64,000 nt of DNA from Pteria penguin (taxonomy: Eukaryota; Mollusca; Bivalvia; Pterioida; Pteriidae). The stretch spans positions 63,222,420-63,286,419 of the forward strand of contig CM068584.1 in assembly GCA_035048485.1 (NCBI GenBank). Direction: 5' to 3'. The notes under the pieces were generated by a model. That model saw nothing but the letters and a program-made list of their open reading frames with translations, ran no database searches and was not told the origin of the DNA. The position numbers were made by a program, and so were the translations under genes. This document shows, in pieces, positions 21,529 to 34,150 of this stretch (positions within the stretch are counted from its first letter, which is position 1; each line of letters begins with the position of its first letter).

Positions 21529-22146
21529 TTACACAATGGAAAATGAATATTTAGAGTTAAGTTTCGATTTAAATTTTTGTATGAAATATTTTTCCTTTAA
21601 TTCCCGTTTAATATTACAATCAACATTTAATGTATAGAACGGGAAAATTTTTAAAAGACCCCCAGCACAGTCGTCTAAATGTTTGCTGAGGGGAATTTTC
21701 CGATACTGTGGTTGCCTTATGTGTTGTCGGTTGATTCTTACGCGTTCTGTTAACGTGTTCCCCGTTTGTCCAATGTATATTTCTTGACAGCCACTGCATT
21801 TGATACAATAAATCAAATTTCCAGTTTTGCAGGTCATGTCTGCATTGGCGAAAAGTTTCCTTCCACCGGGGATTTCCATTTCTGCACCTTCGTGTAGGTA
21901 CGAGCACGTCCCACATCGACTGTCCAGGCATTTAGTAACTTTATGTTTTCTGTTTCCATCTTTTACCTCAAATCGAGCCCTGGTTAACAATCGTTTGAGA
22001 TTTTGAGGTTGACGTTTACTTTGAATAATTGATCCCGTGTTGATCAGTTCCCGCATTTTCGCGTCCTGTCTCAAAATTGGCAAGTTAGTTTGGGCTACTT
22101 GTAAAATATGTTGGTTACGGGGATTGGGGGTAATTACAAATGGCAC
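21529..22146 (-). CDS. GIY-YIG endonuclease domain of Penelope-like element
   Basis: This is the intact 205-codon end of the element's single reading frame. The frame is open further upstream to the frameshift at 22,205-22,211, so the Met used here is internal. Residues 71-81 (TKCLDSRCGTC) form the cysteine motif seen before the nuclease domain. Residues 111-129 (LIYCIKCSGCQEIYIGQTG) are the GIY-YIG core, with LIY and YIG at the two hallmark positions. Arg135/Arg137 and His142 follow, and Glu185 in RELKEKYFIQKF is the likely metal-binding Glu. The domain nicks target DNA during insertion in this family. All key residues appear present, but the reverse transcriptase upstream is truncated, so the element is probably inactive alone. 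Confidence 0.85.
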   Translation of the reverse strand: MPFVITPNPRNQHILQVAQTNLPILRQDAKMRELINTGSIIQSKRQPQNLKRLLTRARFEVKDGNRKHKVTKCLDSRCGTCSYLHEGAEMEIPGGRKLFANADMTCKTGNLIYCIKCSGCQEIYIGQTGNTLTERVRINRQHIRQPQYRKIPLSKHLDDCAGGLLKIFPFYTLNVDCNIKRELKEKYFIQKFKSKLNSKYSFSIV

Positions 22147-22204
22147 TTTGTCATTTGTTTCATCTTGTTGCTGAGAAGTTGATCGTAATTGATTAACCGG
22201 GATG

Positions 22205-22522
22205 TTTTTTTGCCATTTCTATCCCTCTGTCTATTAATTGTGTGGGATAGTTTTGATTTATTAAGAATGTTTTAAGTTCATCTAAGCGTGTTTGTCGCGT
22301 TTGTACATCCTCAATAACTGTGCAGATTTTCCTTGCTAAACAATATGGAATATTTCTCTTTGTGTGTGATGGATGACACTAGTGGAAGTTTAGATGTTGA
22401 TGCGTATCCGTTTCCTTGTAAAATATATCTGTTTTTATTATCGTTCCGGTTTTCATTACAAGGATATCTAAAAACGGCAATTTTTCGTTATTTTCATCTT
22501 TCGTGAATTTTATGGCAGGATG
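22205..22522 (-). pseudogene. C-terminal end of Penelope-like reverse transcriptase (stop and frameshift)
   Basis: The minus strand from 22,522 encodes 47 residues including EKLPFLDILV and IFYKETDTHQHLNFH, then a TAG stop (22,381-22,379). The same frame goes on with CHPSHTKRNIPYCLARKIC and reaches a 7-A run (22,211-22,205), where the frame must shift to enter the GIY-YIG domain. LPFLD and Y-K-x-T-x-T-H-x-x-L-N-F are conserved landmarks after the catalytic box in these enzymes. Everything upstream, including the catalytic Asp residues, is absent: the inverted repeat begins at 22,531. Confidence 0.8.
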
Positions 22523-22698
22523 GAGGTTTTAGTTACTTAGATACGTCATACTAGTTGTACATTCAGTTCACCTGAAGATTGTAAAATGTAAACATGAAAG
22601 TACTTGTGATATACAATGAATGTAATTATTTATTCTGGAGATGTTGGACTTTTTACTTATAGATATATAATTCTATACGCAAGAACATTTATATCGAT

Positions 22699-22834
<136 letters not shown>

Positions 22835-22839
22835 CTATA

Positions 22840-23970
22840 ATATGCATTGAGTAGACCGCTTGTATTTAAAAATCTGCATTAGGGGGACCGCTGGATTAAG
22901 TAGACATATTTTAGTCCCCCTAATATTTTGACCTCGTCCATACACTAAATAAATTGCTTTACATTAAAAAAAAGGCTGTGGCTATGTGTTCTACTGATTC
23001 TATTTATGCTGTTCCATGGTTTAAAGTGATCTTATTTGAATCACAGAAAGAGAAAACATTATTTTGTCTACAACCTACGTATATTTCGTTAGGGTTAAAA
23101 ATCTGCATTAGGTAGACCAGGTAAAAAAAGGGGATATTACACAAAATCTGAAATATATTTTTATTTGTGTTATAGAATAGTTCAAATTGGCGCTTTTTTG
23201 ACCTTGTTTTATATATTTTGAATAAAAAATCAAATTAGAAAAAAAATCGAACATTTTAGGACCATGTTCTAAAATATTAGCAAGACTTCGCTCCGCTATT
23301 TTCGGAAGGTCTCGGGAAGCTTCTGTAAGTGCAGGGCCGAACGCCTCGTGATCCTGTTTTTCCAATGTTGGGAATGTTTACGTCCCTCTAATAATCGGTA
23401 CGTAAAAATCTTTTTAATATCTAAATCATAACTTATATTAAAATGATTTAATTATTTTCACAGTCTCTGTATAATATATGTACAAATTATTCCGAGTGAT
23501 GGAGGAAATTCGGAAAGAGTTCCTTTTGTCCCCCGATTTAAAATGATCATTATTTAGACGACATACTATAAGTTTAAACATCATATAAATGGTATAAACA
23601 GTAAAATGATACAATTTATTAAGTTAACAATTATATGATTATATGATACGATATAAAACTTCCAGACTACTGACCAATTTTCAAAGCACCCTGTTTTGCA
23701 GATTTTACCCACAGGTGCATGTAATAGATCTGTTATATACGTGGATTTTGCATCATAATACATTAATTACTTTTTTCTTTGATGTAATGTGTTGATATGC
23801 AAAATAAATGTATATAACATATCTATTACATGCTGCAATGCGCCTATGATTTTACCTAAGCTATATTAATTTTGTTATTTTCAAACGATAGATCTTGTTT
23901 TTTTTGTAACTAATGGTATAAGTTTTATGTTTGTAGATGTAAAACATTGGTGACATCATGTAACGTGCAA
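22840..23970. other. Non-coding stretch without recognised features
   Basis: AT-rich, with a short duplicated phrase (aaaatctgcattagg at about 22,868 and 23,099). No gene seen. Confidence 0.45.
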
Positions 23971-24899
23971 AAATTAACATTTAGCATTTAACAGGTTGGG
24001 AGCAACCTCTCATTTGAGAGATAATCACTCAAATGAGTAACTGTCACTGTTTTCAGTAATCAATTTCAAGGAATGAACAGAAGTAAACAAGTAAACAAGT
24101 ACTAAAAAATGAAATTTTCGAATTATGATTTGAAATTCAAAAGGGCAATATGTTTACAACATACTGAATATAGTTTACAAAAACAAGTTGACATTTTTAA
24201 AAAAAAACCTTACTGTATTATTGCACAAATGTTTTGCCAAGCTATAAACTCCAAGATGGTATGTTGCCAAAGGTCCCAACTTCTTTGGTTTTTTATGTGC
24301 AGTATATTATGAAAGATGTGCCCTTTTAAGTTGAAGTTTAAAAAATTTTGAAACTTTAAATTTTTGGTCCAGAATTGCAATTTCCAGACCCTAGTCCGTT
24401 AACAATATCCTGTGGTAGGGAGGCCCAAACTCTTCTCCTTAGAAAACACACGAGATTACAACTTTTTAGATACCTTTTTCAAATAATTTATTTGTATCAC
24501 AATATACCAGAAGTAATAAGTAAGTTACAAAGCAGGTTTTATAGTCCCCAGAAAAACCTCTGAAAATTTTCAACCGGGTTAATATCAAGTAACTTTACAA
24601 GGATATGAGGATTTGAAAATGGTGACAATATTGCATTTTTACACCTTTTTCAAGCATATGAAAATGCACAACCTCGCAATTTTATGAGCGTATAACTTAC
24701 TCAGTTATGCATAAAATTTTGGTGATTTATATTTATATTTAATCTACTCTATGTAACTACAGGTATTACGGAAAAAAGAATAAAAAACCAATAATTGTAG
24801 GTCTTATTATCTCAAATATAATCTCTTAAACTTTGATGAAGAATGGTTTTTTACTTTGATTGAAAATGACGAAGTCCAAATGTCCAAGGTCATTATACA

Positions 24900-26570
24900 A
24901 GGATTTCCATAATAATGTAAAAATTTATTTAAAATGGTTACATATGGAGGATATTTTTGAAGGAAATTAGATTTGTATGACAAAAAATAAGCTCTGTATA
25001 AGCAAAAACATTTTTAAAGCCTAAATCCAGGGGCGGATAACTCCTTTTAAAAAAATGTTGAAAAAATATCACATACTTTTAAAATTTATTCAAAGTATAG
25101 CTTAATGTTTCATATTAATCTACTGTATGTATTATATTCATTATTTTAAAAACACAAAAACTTTTTTATTAAAAGTGGGTTAAAACTCTCAAATATAAAA
25201 CTCTTCATGAATACAAATTGTCGTAAAGTATATTGCTTGATTTCAATTCCTGTTCTTTATGTCTCCTTCATGACAATCCTTCACAGTAAACAGGAAAACT
25301 TGATAAATTAGTCCTTGTCCTTTCAATTAATATGGAATTACCCAGTTTATTAAGACGATCGCCAATTAATATCTTGAAAAGGCTGTTAAAATGTACGAAA
25401 TGAAGGTAGATATTTGCGAGGTCAAACAGCCGGTTGAGGTGATATTACGTAATAATTTAGCAGTTCAGGTGACAGGTGATCGCCCTAGACGACGTTACCA
25501 CGATATACCCTCGATATATTGAAAATAGTGCAACTTGATTAGAAAGTCAACTTTTAAAGATGTTATAGAATTCGTCTTGGGACTGGCCATCTGAATACAC
25601 ATGACGAAGACTCAAAGCTATCGCTGGTGTTTTCATGCGAGCAGTGCTGAAAACACACGTTTTCGTGCCAATTACAGGTATGTCGGGGGAATATTGAAAC
25701 TAGAATTATTTTCTATTAAGTCTTCAATACATAGTTATTAAAATAACAAATTACAAATTAAAAACCTTTATTTCTTTTCTTTTTTTTTTTTTTCGTGAAA
25801 TCTATTAGGTCACGCGACTATTTGCGTTTCGTAGTACCTTAACACAGTCTTGCTCTCTCATTGTTAATATACTTGTTCTCTGCTCATTTTAATATCTACG
25901 GTGGCGGATTTATAAGGATCGCTACCCTCTTTTTGCCCACACATTATGAGCAAATCTTCCGGATTTCGGCCCCTAAATTGGCAGAAGTATTTTTGGTTTT
26001 ATATTGGACTTTCAACTTGTTTCGCCCCCTCTCCCCCTTCCCATTTCGGAAATTCTGGAATTCGCCACTGATATAAATACAAAATTAATTAAAGAGGATT
26101 TAAAACTAAATCATTTGAATCAAAATAGGCTCTTAATGGTCTCGTCATTTTTTCCTTTACAAAAATGTCTTCCTTCAAATATGAATAAAGTATCCCCCCC
26201 CCCACCTTCCTTTCGCAGAGGTCTAAGACTTTATCTGCAATTAAAATGTAAGTCTGAAATTGTAAACAGTTGGGGTCAACGTAAACTAAATGATTGAAAT
26301 GATGTCTTATTTTATTCGCGACAAGTAATTTTCTTGGTATTTAATTACATTGAAATGTGTATTTCCTGTAAAATAATTCTATACGACAATACCAGGGACC
26401 GTATATATCTAAAGGATATATAACGTCCCTGACAAAATACGTGGAGGTCGCCCCGAGTCCAGAGGAATCCTCGTGTAAAATCGTATTAATAGAGCTACAA
26501 AATTCATATAAACTATATGAAATCGTCAAATATTTAATTAATGTAAATACCAATAATTATCAATTCGAAT
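24900..26570. repeat. Diverged copy of the 60.3-61.6 kb / 18.5-19.7 kb repeat
   Basis: Shares in order: aaaataagctctgtataagc, aggggcggataact, the retroelement relic at 25,270-25,570, the tcttcaatacatagttatt sequence, a G/C run near 26,195 and tttatctgcaattaaaatgt. It is oriented as at 60.3-61.6 kb. It has neither the SINE nor an ankyrin exon. Confidence 0.7.
25270..25570 (+). pseudogene. Retroelement coding relic (deleted form)
   Basis: Degraded match to 54,320-54,025 (minus), including the sequences for gacgatcgccaattaatatc and ggtcaaacagccggttgagg, joined directly to the gaattcgtcttggg sequence. No usable frame. Confidence 0.5.
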
Positions 26571-26599
26571 GGTAAAAATCGTTCACGGTAAAGTATTAA

Positions 26600-28300
26600 C
26601 CCACGCGCCTACCCTTTTCTTCAAATTACATCATGAATGAATGAAATGAAACTCTTTGAGAAGTTATTTATAAAACTTTATAAATAATAGCTACGGGGTA
26701 AATTTTTTCAACAAACAGGATATATCCTAAGTTAAGTTCTATAAGACATGTGTCTTTCGTTATGTGTTCCTCTATATTTGAGAACTTTATAATGGTACGG
26801 TTGTTTAATATGTATATCGATGTAATCAAATGACTCGTGCAACAATATGGTCGGAACCGTTGTATTTGGCCAAGGGAGGAAGACGCTTTTTTAATTATTT
26901 AAATGTTTTGTAGTCATTTTCTTTCCTAGGTATATTTTCATAAAAATGGTATACGAATGAATCGGGGGAAACATACTTATCGCAATATTATTGGGCCGGT
27001 AGAAATAAATTAAAAACTGAAAAATGGATATAATGAAAAAAAAAACTTATGTGTGCCCGCATCGTAGATCGTTTTCCGCTTCGGCGATCACTGATTTTTA
27101 CAGGTAAATGGACGTATCTACACTGAAAAACCTCGCTTCAACACTGGATTTGATACAAACCGTGACCCCGAACAACGCCAATGAACATATCGCTTTTTAT
27201 TCTCATTGATTGTCTAAGCGCGCCGTCAATTATAAAATGCAAAATAAACATCTCGCTGGTACCGCCGCGGTATCGTATAGATATTTGTTAAATGATCTTC
27301 AGGCTATTTTTCCAAATTGCCCTAATTTCTTTAATTCTAACTCCAAATAGATGAAATTTAAGAAACGAGAAGAAATCAAAAATGAATATTTCGTAATGAT
27401 ATGATTTTGATTTTAACATGTTAAAAATATTCCCGATAAATTATTGATGCAAAAATTGCAAACCGACGCATTTTGATTAATTGGAACTTAGTCATTTGCG
27501 ATTGGGCCTCAACCTACCTGTGGTGAACGCGTGGAACGCAGAAAATACTTTTTTTTCTCCTCGTGTATAAAATATTGCGTCGATATTTTTTAGAAAAAGC
27601 GTGATTAGATTTACTTTTAGTACTTATAGTTCTTTATTGTACGAGTCAATACAAGATAAGATTGAAACAGATGAAAAAAGATAGGATGTACCGTTATTCC
27701 ATCGATTTAGATGAGTTTATATTCATGCGCTGGAGACATGCAGTCCTTTTCCGAATACTCGACAGAAAGTCCCGAAAAAGTACGATTGTCCAATTATTGT
27801 GGTAGCTAAGCCGTACATTTAGGAAGTACAACCTACATAAAAAACCTTTAGTCCGTACTATTATCCGTTGTATTAATAATTGATAAAACTTGAGAATATC
27901 GTATTCTTTTTACAGCAGTGGAATTCAAAGTACTCTACAATCTTTCTCGTCACAACGATAAACCAAACGTCTTGTAGTTTGTTGTGTAATGCTACTAAAA
28001 AATAGCCCAGTTATTTATAGATGCTACATGTGTAGACGTGGTTTTGCCCAAATGGTACCATGTACATCCCAGGCGGGAGACTTGTCCCAGATTGCTGATT
28101 TCACACTACTGTCAAGATTCAAAAGTGATAAGAGAGAATGAAGATAACTATATAGTACGAGGCGGCACACGTACAGGGCGGGAGCCGTTGTTTTATATGA
28201 AAACGAGCTCCTGTGCGCAGACCGTGTTTTTGTCAATACTGATCCTAAACATTACACGCTTGGTCTGTGATCTCTTTGTGGATCACGACTTTATTACTTT
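26600..28300. other. Non-coding stretch without recognised features
   Basis: No gene or known repeat seen. It is slightly richer in CG dinucleotides around 27,050-27,280 than its surroundings. Confidence 0.4.
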
Positions 28301-28459
28301 TGATGTACTTGACCATGCAATTTCCTTTCATTTAGTACTTGTTTACTTCTGTTCATTCCTTGAAAATAATTACTGAAAACACTGATAGTTACTCATTTGA
28401 TTGATTATCTCTCAAATGAGAGATAGCCTCCAACGTGTTAAAGTTGCTCTATCTACATG

Positions 28460-31370
28460 TAAAATTAGATTTTCTAAAACAAGGTGGAATGAAACAGCAT
28501 ATATAATACTTGTAACTTATACCAACAGGTGCTACAAAATTAGGTTTATCTAATGGAGGGTTTAAATTTATTTATATTGAGAGAATCATTATTTTTCTCT
28601 AAACAAAATTTGTAAAACAGGTGTGATCTCGGTATATGTGAGCTTAGACATTAGCTCACTAGTAGAAACATTAATTTCCAAATTCCCTTATTTTTATTTT
28701 TTGAACCAACTAGTATATATTTAAAAAAAATTAATTGTAAGCTGAGAAGATACGACAATACAATATACCGTATAGACAGTGTACAGATTTTTGTTTTCTT
28801 GTAGACAGCTGGTAGAGATGGTTAGTCTATCATGGGGGAAATGAATGGTATGTTGAATTTGTAAATGATTCTAATCTTGCTAAATTAAGATACATACATA
28901 CATACGTTACCATAAACTATTTTCTGTTTATATAAATTTTAATCACAGTTAATAAAACTCTTAACGTTGCTATCCATTGTATATATTTTTATTTATTTAT
29001 TTTTTTTTTTGAGATTGTAGTCACTAGTAGGGACCTATATTTTTTTATCACATGACAAGGCTGTTTTAGCCGAGTTGCAAAACTCGGCTCTTAATTTGAT
29101 GAGTGATGGGCGGGCGAGCGGGCGTCAACAAATGCTTTCTGGGTCATAAGTTAGATACTGTTTGAGATATAGTAGTACCAAACTTACATCAGTGGTGCAT
29201 CTTGGAATGCCGGCCATTAGTGCATGTTTTTCTAATGCTGCAACCAGACCTACATGTATACTTTTTCTGCTTGAGTTGATTGGTTATAGTACATGTAGTA
29301 TGGGACAGCTCAATTTTTGGCCATACTACAAGGGCTACAGTACCAAACCTTACATCAAGTCGTTCATCTTGAGATGCTGACGTTAGAGCATTCTTTCGGA
29401 TGCTGTCACCTTTGCCCTTGAGTGCACATGATAAATGATTATTGACACTGATGTAAAGAAGTTTTATGTCTTTCTTAAAAGAGATTAGGACGGCCAAATT
29501 CCAACAAACAATGCATCTTACAGTGTCAATAACCTTATCATTGTTCAAACACCCATGAGGTGAGCTTCGTAATCTTTGAATACACTATGTTTTTAATAAT
29601 ACTGTTTAGCTATCTGTTTAGGTTGGGGTTGTGCTAATAAATGTTTCCCCAACAAGGTCCTTTTTATATGTAAAAAATTTAAAAATCATCATGTTTTTCA
29701 GCAATTTCCACTAGTAAATTCACAGTAAAACCTGTTAAGCAAAACCAATGTCTCTATGACCACCTGTCTTCGGCGGCCACGGAAGTGGTGCACCAATGCA
29801 TTTTTTACATTATATAAGACCTATCGTCTGCGACCACCATGTAAATACGCAACCGGTGACTGGGATTTTGGGTCCAAAACCATAAAATTTCCCCTTTTGC
29901 GCGACTATGTTTACAATCAATATCAATATTAAAAGTAGGAATTGTTTTCCTAAATAGCTATTAAATTTCTGCAGAGAATAACTTGCATTCCGATGTCCCA
30001 TTGTGTACACAAGCTGGCAATTTGCCTTAGGTAATGCTGAAGTCAATGCTCTGGCCAAAGGTGTGAAAACTTAATCCCTTAATTTCCCCTTTTATACAAT
30101 GCGCAACCAATTCCAGGCACTTTAAACATGTGCTGAGCCCCTTTCTGTCCCATGTAATTTTAAAAGTCTGTATTAAATTATTTTGACGTTTTCTACTAAT
30201 CTTCTCTCATATTAGAGATGCAGATACTACGAATAACATCAGTAATTACAGTCCCTGTTAAATAACACCTTACTGTTGAAGGAGCGTACTCAGGTCTCGA
30301 AACTTTAACTTTTCAAGCACTAGTCCCTGCCGGACTAATCAGTTACAAAATCCGATTAGTCCGCACAAAATCTATTAGTTTCCGGCAGAAAAAATAGACT
30401 ATATATTCATTTTTAAATTTGATATTTAATTTCAGGGTAAAAACATTTCATTTGTCAGATTTAATATTTCAAGACACTGTGGGGGCACATATGCCTCTAG
30501 CTCCTTCTCTCGTCCATGAAAGGAAGGATGGCTAAAATATATCGCCACATTTCTCTGTGGCCCCACTATTACCATGCAAAAACAACTCAATGTCATTTGA
30601 AAAACATATTGAAGCTTCTCTATAATCTGTTTCAATCAACGAAGCGCACGCAGCGACTCCTGACTCTCGTTAACTTTCACATGTAACTTTTTCGTCGATT
30701 TTACGGAAATATCGCAACTAAAATAATGTTTCAACATACACGCGGCATTTGTAATTGGTGTATGACGTCCATATAATTGTGATGTTATGTTGCCCACAAA
30801 AAAGAGCCCACATCGCGAATAATAGATTTTGGTATGTTACTAAGAGCAAAAGCGTGAGGGATTTTAGTATTTTGCGATACTCCGTATTGTTACTAAACTG
30901 GTTACGGGATTTCCAGAAAAATAAGTTTTTCAGTCATTAATCGTTGCAAGGACGGGTTTGAGAGGATTTGAGTGGGTATCACAGAGTTTTCATTAGCTCG
31001 GTGTCGGGACTTATACAATGAGAAATCTGTTACGACCCCTTGACATAATTTCTTAGTCACGGACTTACGGACGATAAGGCGTTAATTTTCGAGCCCTGGT
31101 ACTGAAGTTTTTAGAATGTTAGTGAATACAACATTTTAAGTTAAAAAGACTGTCTGTGAGCTTAAACCCGTTCTTTTAGTGGCGGATCCAACAACTTGTC
31201 TTGGGAGGTTTTTATCCAGGGTGAGGGTTTTTTTAACGGACATTTTCAAGAAAATGTGCAAATCTTACATAAATATGACATATTTTTCTTATCTCAGGGT
31301 TTTTTTTTTTTCCAAAACTCCCCTAAACCCCCTGGATCTGCCACTGTCTGTGATATATTATCAAGGCAAA
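28460..31370. other. Non-coding stretch with dispersed repeat fragments
   Basis: 29,068-29,088 has a small hairpin (gccgagttgcaaaactcggc) at the start of a stretch with a compositionally odd GC-rich patch (gggcgggcgagcgggcg, 29,108). 30,325-30,400 has a short duplicated phrase around ggactaat and gattagtcc. Frames up to 119 codons on both strands overlap and look random. No gene recognised. Confidence 0.4.
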
Positions 31371-31387
31371 AACCAAAAACATATCAA

Positions 31388-31659
31388 TGATTTATTGATT
31401 AATTGATTGATTTTTGTTTAAAGTCAATCCACAAAAATTTCACGTATATGTTGACTGCATATGCATGATGCAGAGCAAACAAAATTTGACCTTTGCCAAC
31501 TGAATCCACCCAAAGCAGTGAGGGAGCTTTAACGTGCCATGCGATACCATGACACAGTTTTTTAACTGTCCTCATCTGAACAGAGAGAACACTGGTATGA
31601 ACCAGACGAGAACCCGATTCAGGAGTCCAGCGCGGATACCACTAGGGCCACGATGGCTT
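31388..31659 (-). mobile_element. META-type SINE, diverged
   Basis: Minus strand: head with cgtggccctagtggtatccg, degraded B box, a central domain including gtcatggtatcgcatggcac and gttaaagctccctcactgct, and a tail of ATTG/ATT repeats near 31,390-31,415. It is flanked by aaaacatatcaa (31,376-31,387) and aaaatatatcaa (31,660-31,671), an 11-of-12 target-site duplication. Confidence 0.82.
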
Positions 31660-33464
31660 AAAATATATCAAACAACATTTACAATAGTTTCAACCATTTC
31701 ATACACTTGTGTCCGACATTGCTGATTGTTATTGTCACGGTCAAATTAACTTTCTCATTTATCAAACGAATTTGATGAAATTTCAGCTATCACACTTCAA
31801 TGTACCCATTACGAGGGCATCTGAGTCAAAGGGCTCTAGTAAGCTATAATCATAGTGGCGCCGTCCGTCGACGTCATCGGCAATCCGTCATTAAACTTTT
31901 TGTACACATTTTTCGACTTTCTTCTCCTGGATCGTACATTGCAGATTTGGATCAAACTTTGTATAAATGATGTACTTAAGGTCCCCTTCTAAAAATTGTG
32001 TTTCGGGATCCAGATTCCCTCAGGTGTGGATCCAGGGCAGGGCCAAAAGTGCCCAAAACGGTACCCCTCTTCAACACATCTTCTCCTTCAGAACCAGTAC
32101 ATAAATAGAGGAAACTAATTGCATTTCAACAATTTATAAAAGATAAATTATCAAAATCTGTGTTCGGGGTTAAGATCCGTTAAATAGAAATTTATGCTTT
32201 TTTTGACGTGTTTCTGGACAGATCATTTCAATGCAGGAAAAGTGTCATGTTTTTCAGTTAATTGATATTGATGATTTCTTAATGACTATGTTTGATCATA
32301 AATTGTGGTAAGAAATATTGATTATGATAGAATTTTGTCGATTATCTCAATTTTGGAATTTTTCTTTAGACTTCCAAAAAAAAAGGGGGGGGGGGGTTGT
32401 CCATTTCTCACATTTTCAACTTTTTCTAAGAAAACTAATCAAAGAATTCCTAATAAATCTTGGTAGAAATTAAATCAACTTATGATCCTCCTTCAAATTC
32501 TGTTGTTGTTTCATCCAGACCTCTTTACAGTTGGTGCGCACCATAGTCAAAAGTAAGGTCACAAAAGAGCTACCCTCCTTTAACAATATTCTTTTTTTAT
32601 ACGGGCTGTAATACAGAGACAAACAGAATGCATAAAAATGATCTAGAGGGATTAAGTGAAGTCGTATTGTCATTTTGGTTCCATTCCAAAGTCAATAATT
32701 TTATGAATTATTTTTGACATTTCTTATGGACTTGTGATTTCAATGCAGAAAAGTGTTATACAGGTTTTATTCCTAGTTAATCGATAATGATGATTCTCTT
32801 ATGGACTATTGTGATCATAATTATGTGTAAGGAATGTTTACTTTGAAAGAATTTTGTCCAATATCTCAATTTCTGGATTTCTATGAATTTCTTTAAAGAC
32901 TTCGAAATGTGGTATATAGGAACAATTCAATCACATTTTTCACTTCTGCTGTTATAACCACATGAAATATTTTAATGAAACATGGAATAGCAGGAAGTTA
33001 CTAAAGGTCCTCTATCAATTTGGTAAATTTCATCCAAATTGGTTAACAGATAATGCCACCATGTCTAAAAAGCAGTTCTCACAATAGTACATATACCACT
33101 TGGTAATTGAAATATGGAGAGTAGCGGTTCAAATCCAGCTGTGGTCAATTTTTTTTTTTCATTTCTTTACACATCCAAATAAGTTTTAGATGTTTTCTCA
33201 ACACTCCAGCATATGAAAATTAGGCCATTTTAAGTTAGAATCTGGACAATATTTAAAACAACTGTTTGTGGTTCATGACCCAGACTTGAAATCTATAGTC
33301 AACAAAAGGCCCCACCTAAAGAAAAATGACTAACTTGTTGCCCTGAATCACATCTTGCCAGAAACAAAGGCAAATGCTTAATATCAAAATCACCTGAATG
33401 GATGTGCAAAAAAGTGTTTGTTTTTTATTCTGGTCTGAAATAAAATTTTTTAATCCATGTCCAT

Positions 33465-33975
33465 TGAGTATGTTGGTCCCTCCCTAAAAAATTGAAATGT
33501 TTTATATATAGAGAGATATAGATACGTAACATTGATTTTGTTGTTGTCTCCTTTAATAATGTCATTAAAGCCATTGCATTCGTTCCCCCTAAATTGAATG
33601 GTTTTATATTAATAGAGAGAGATATAGATGCATTGATTTTGTTTGTCTCCTATAATGGATGTCCATTAAGCATTATCGGTCCTCCCTAGTTGAATGGTTT
33701 ATATCTATAAGAGAGATAAAAATAGCATACATTGAATTTTGTTTGTCTCCTTGTTGATGTCATTAAGCATTCGGTCCTCCCTAATGGAATGGTTTCATAA
33801 TATACAAATAGATATAGGATACATTAATTTTGTTTGTATTCCTTAATGATGTCATTAAGGCATTCGGTCTCCCTATGTGAATGGTTTATATATAGAGAGA
33901 TATAGATTACATTGATTTTGTTTGTCTCCTTAATGTATGTCATTAAGCATTTTGGTCTCCCTAATGAATGGTATA
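33465..33975. repeat. Minisatellite, about 6 units of 85-105 bp
   Basis: Units contain ggtcctccctaatgaatggt, agagagatatagat, acattgattttgtttgtctc and cttaatgatgtcattaag. The last unit runs into a TA tract. Confidence 0.85.
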
Positions 33976-33984
33976 TGTAATTAA

Positions 33985-34002
33985 CATATATATATATATA
34001 TA

Positions 34003-34041
<39 letters not shown>

Positions 34042-34150
34042 TAATATATATATAAATATATATATATATTATATATATATATATATATAGTGATATATAA
34101 AATATATATAATATATAATAATATATATAATATATATAAACTATATATTA
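33985..34150. repeat. (TA)n-rich microsatellite
   Basis: Imperfect TA/ATA repeats directly following the minisatellite. Confidence 0.9.

Larger units (their letters stand above)
21314..22667 (-). mobile_element. 5'-truncated Penelope-like element with inverted terminal repeats
   Basis: About 137 bp at 21,314-21,450 recur as reverse complement at 22,531-22,667 (shared: gtccaacatctccagaataa, acaatcttcaggtgaactga, agtatgacgtatctaag). Between them the minus strand encodes the end of a reverse transcriptase followed by a GIY-YIG endonuclease, the gene order of canonical Penelope-like elements. Such elements are known to have terminal repeats in direct or inverted orientation and to be 5'-truncated. 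TA tracts flank both sides. Confidence 0.85.
23985..28450. mobile_element. Possible 4.4-kb element with inverted ends
   Basis: About 23,995-24,110 (including ctctcatttgagagataatc and ggaatgaacagaagtaaaca) recurs as an imperfect reverse complement at 28,318-28,440. The match fades outside. The interior holds another copy of the composite repeat (24.9-26.6 kb) and otherwise no recognised gene; the longest frame is 112 codons and looks random. No transposase is seen, so it may be a non-autonomous element or a coincidental pair of repeats. Confidence 0.45.

Noticed and set aside
28038..28376. 112-codon frame as a gene
   Set aside because: It overlaps the right arm of an inverted repeat, has random composition and an overlapping frame on the other strand, and shows no conserved motif.
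29189..29548. 119-codon minus-strand frame as a gene
   Set aside because: Low-complexity, overlaps an equally long plus-strand frame, lies in a dispersed repeat stretch, and has no motif.
33105..33150. tRNA-like B box (gcggttcaaatcc), also at 35,275
   Set aside because: Only one promoter box is present and the phrase is part of the 1.2-kb tandem segment.
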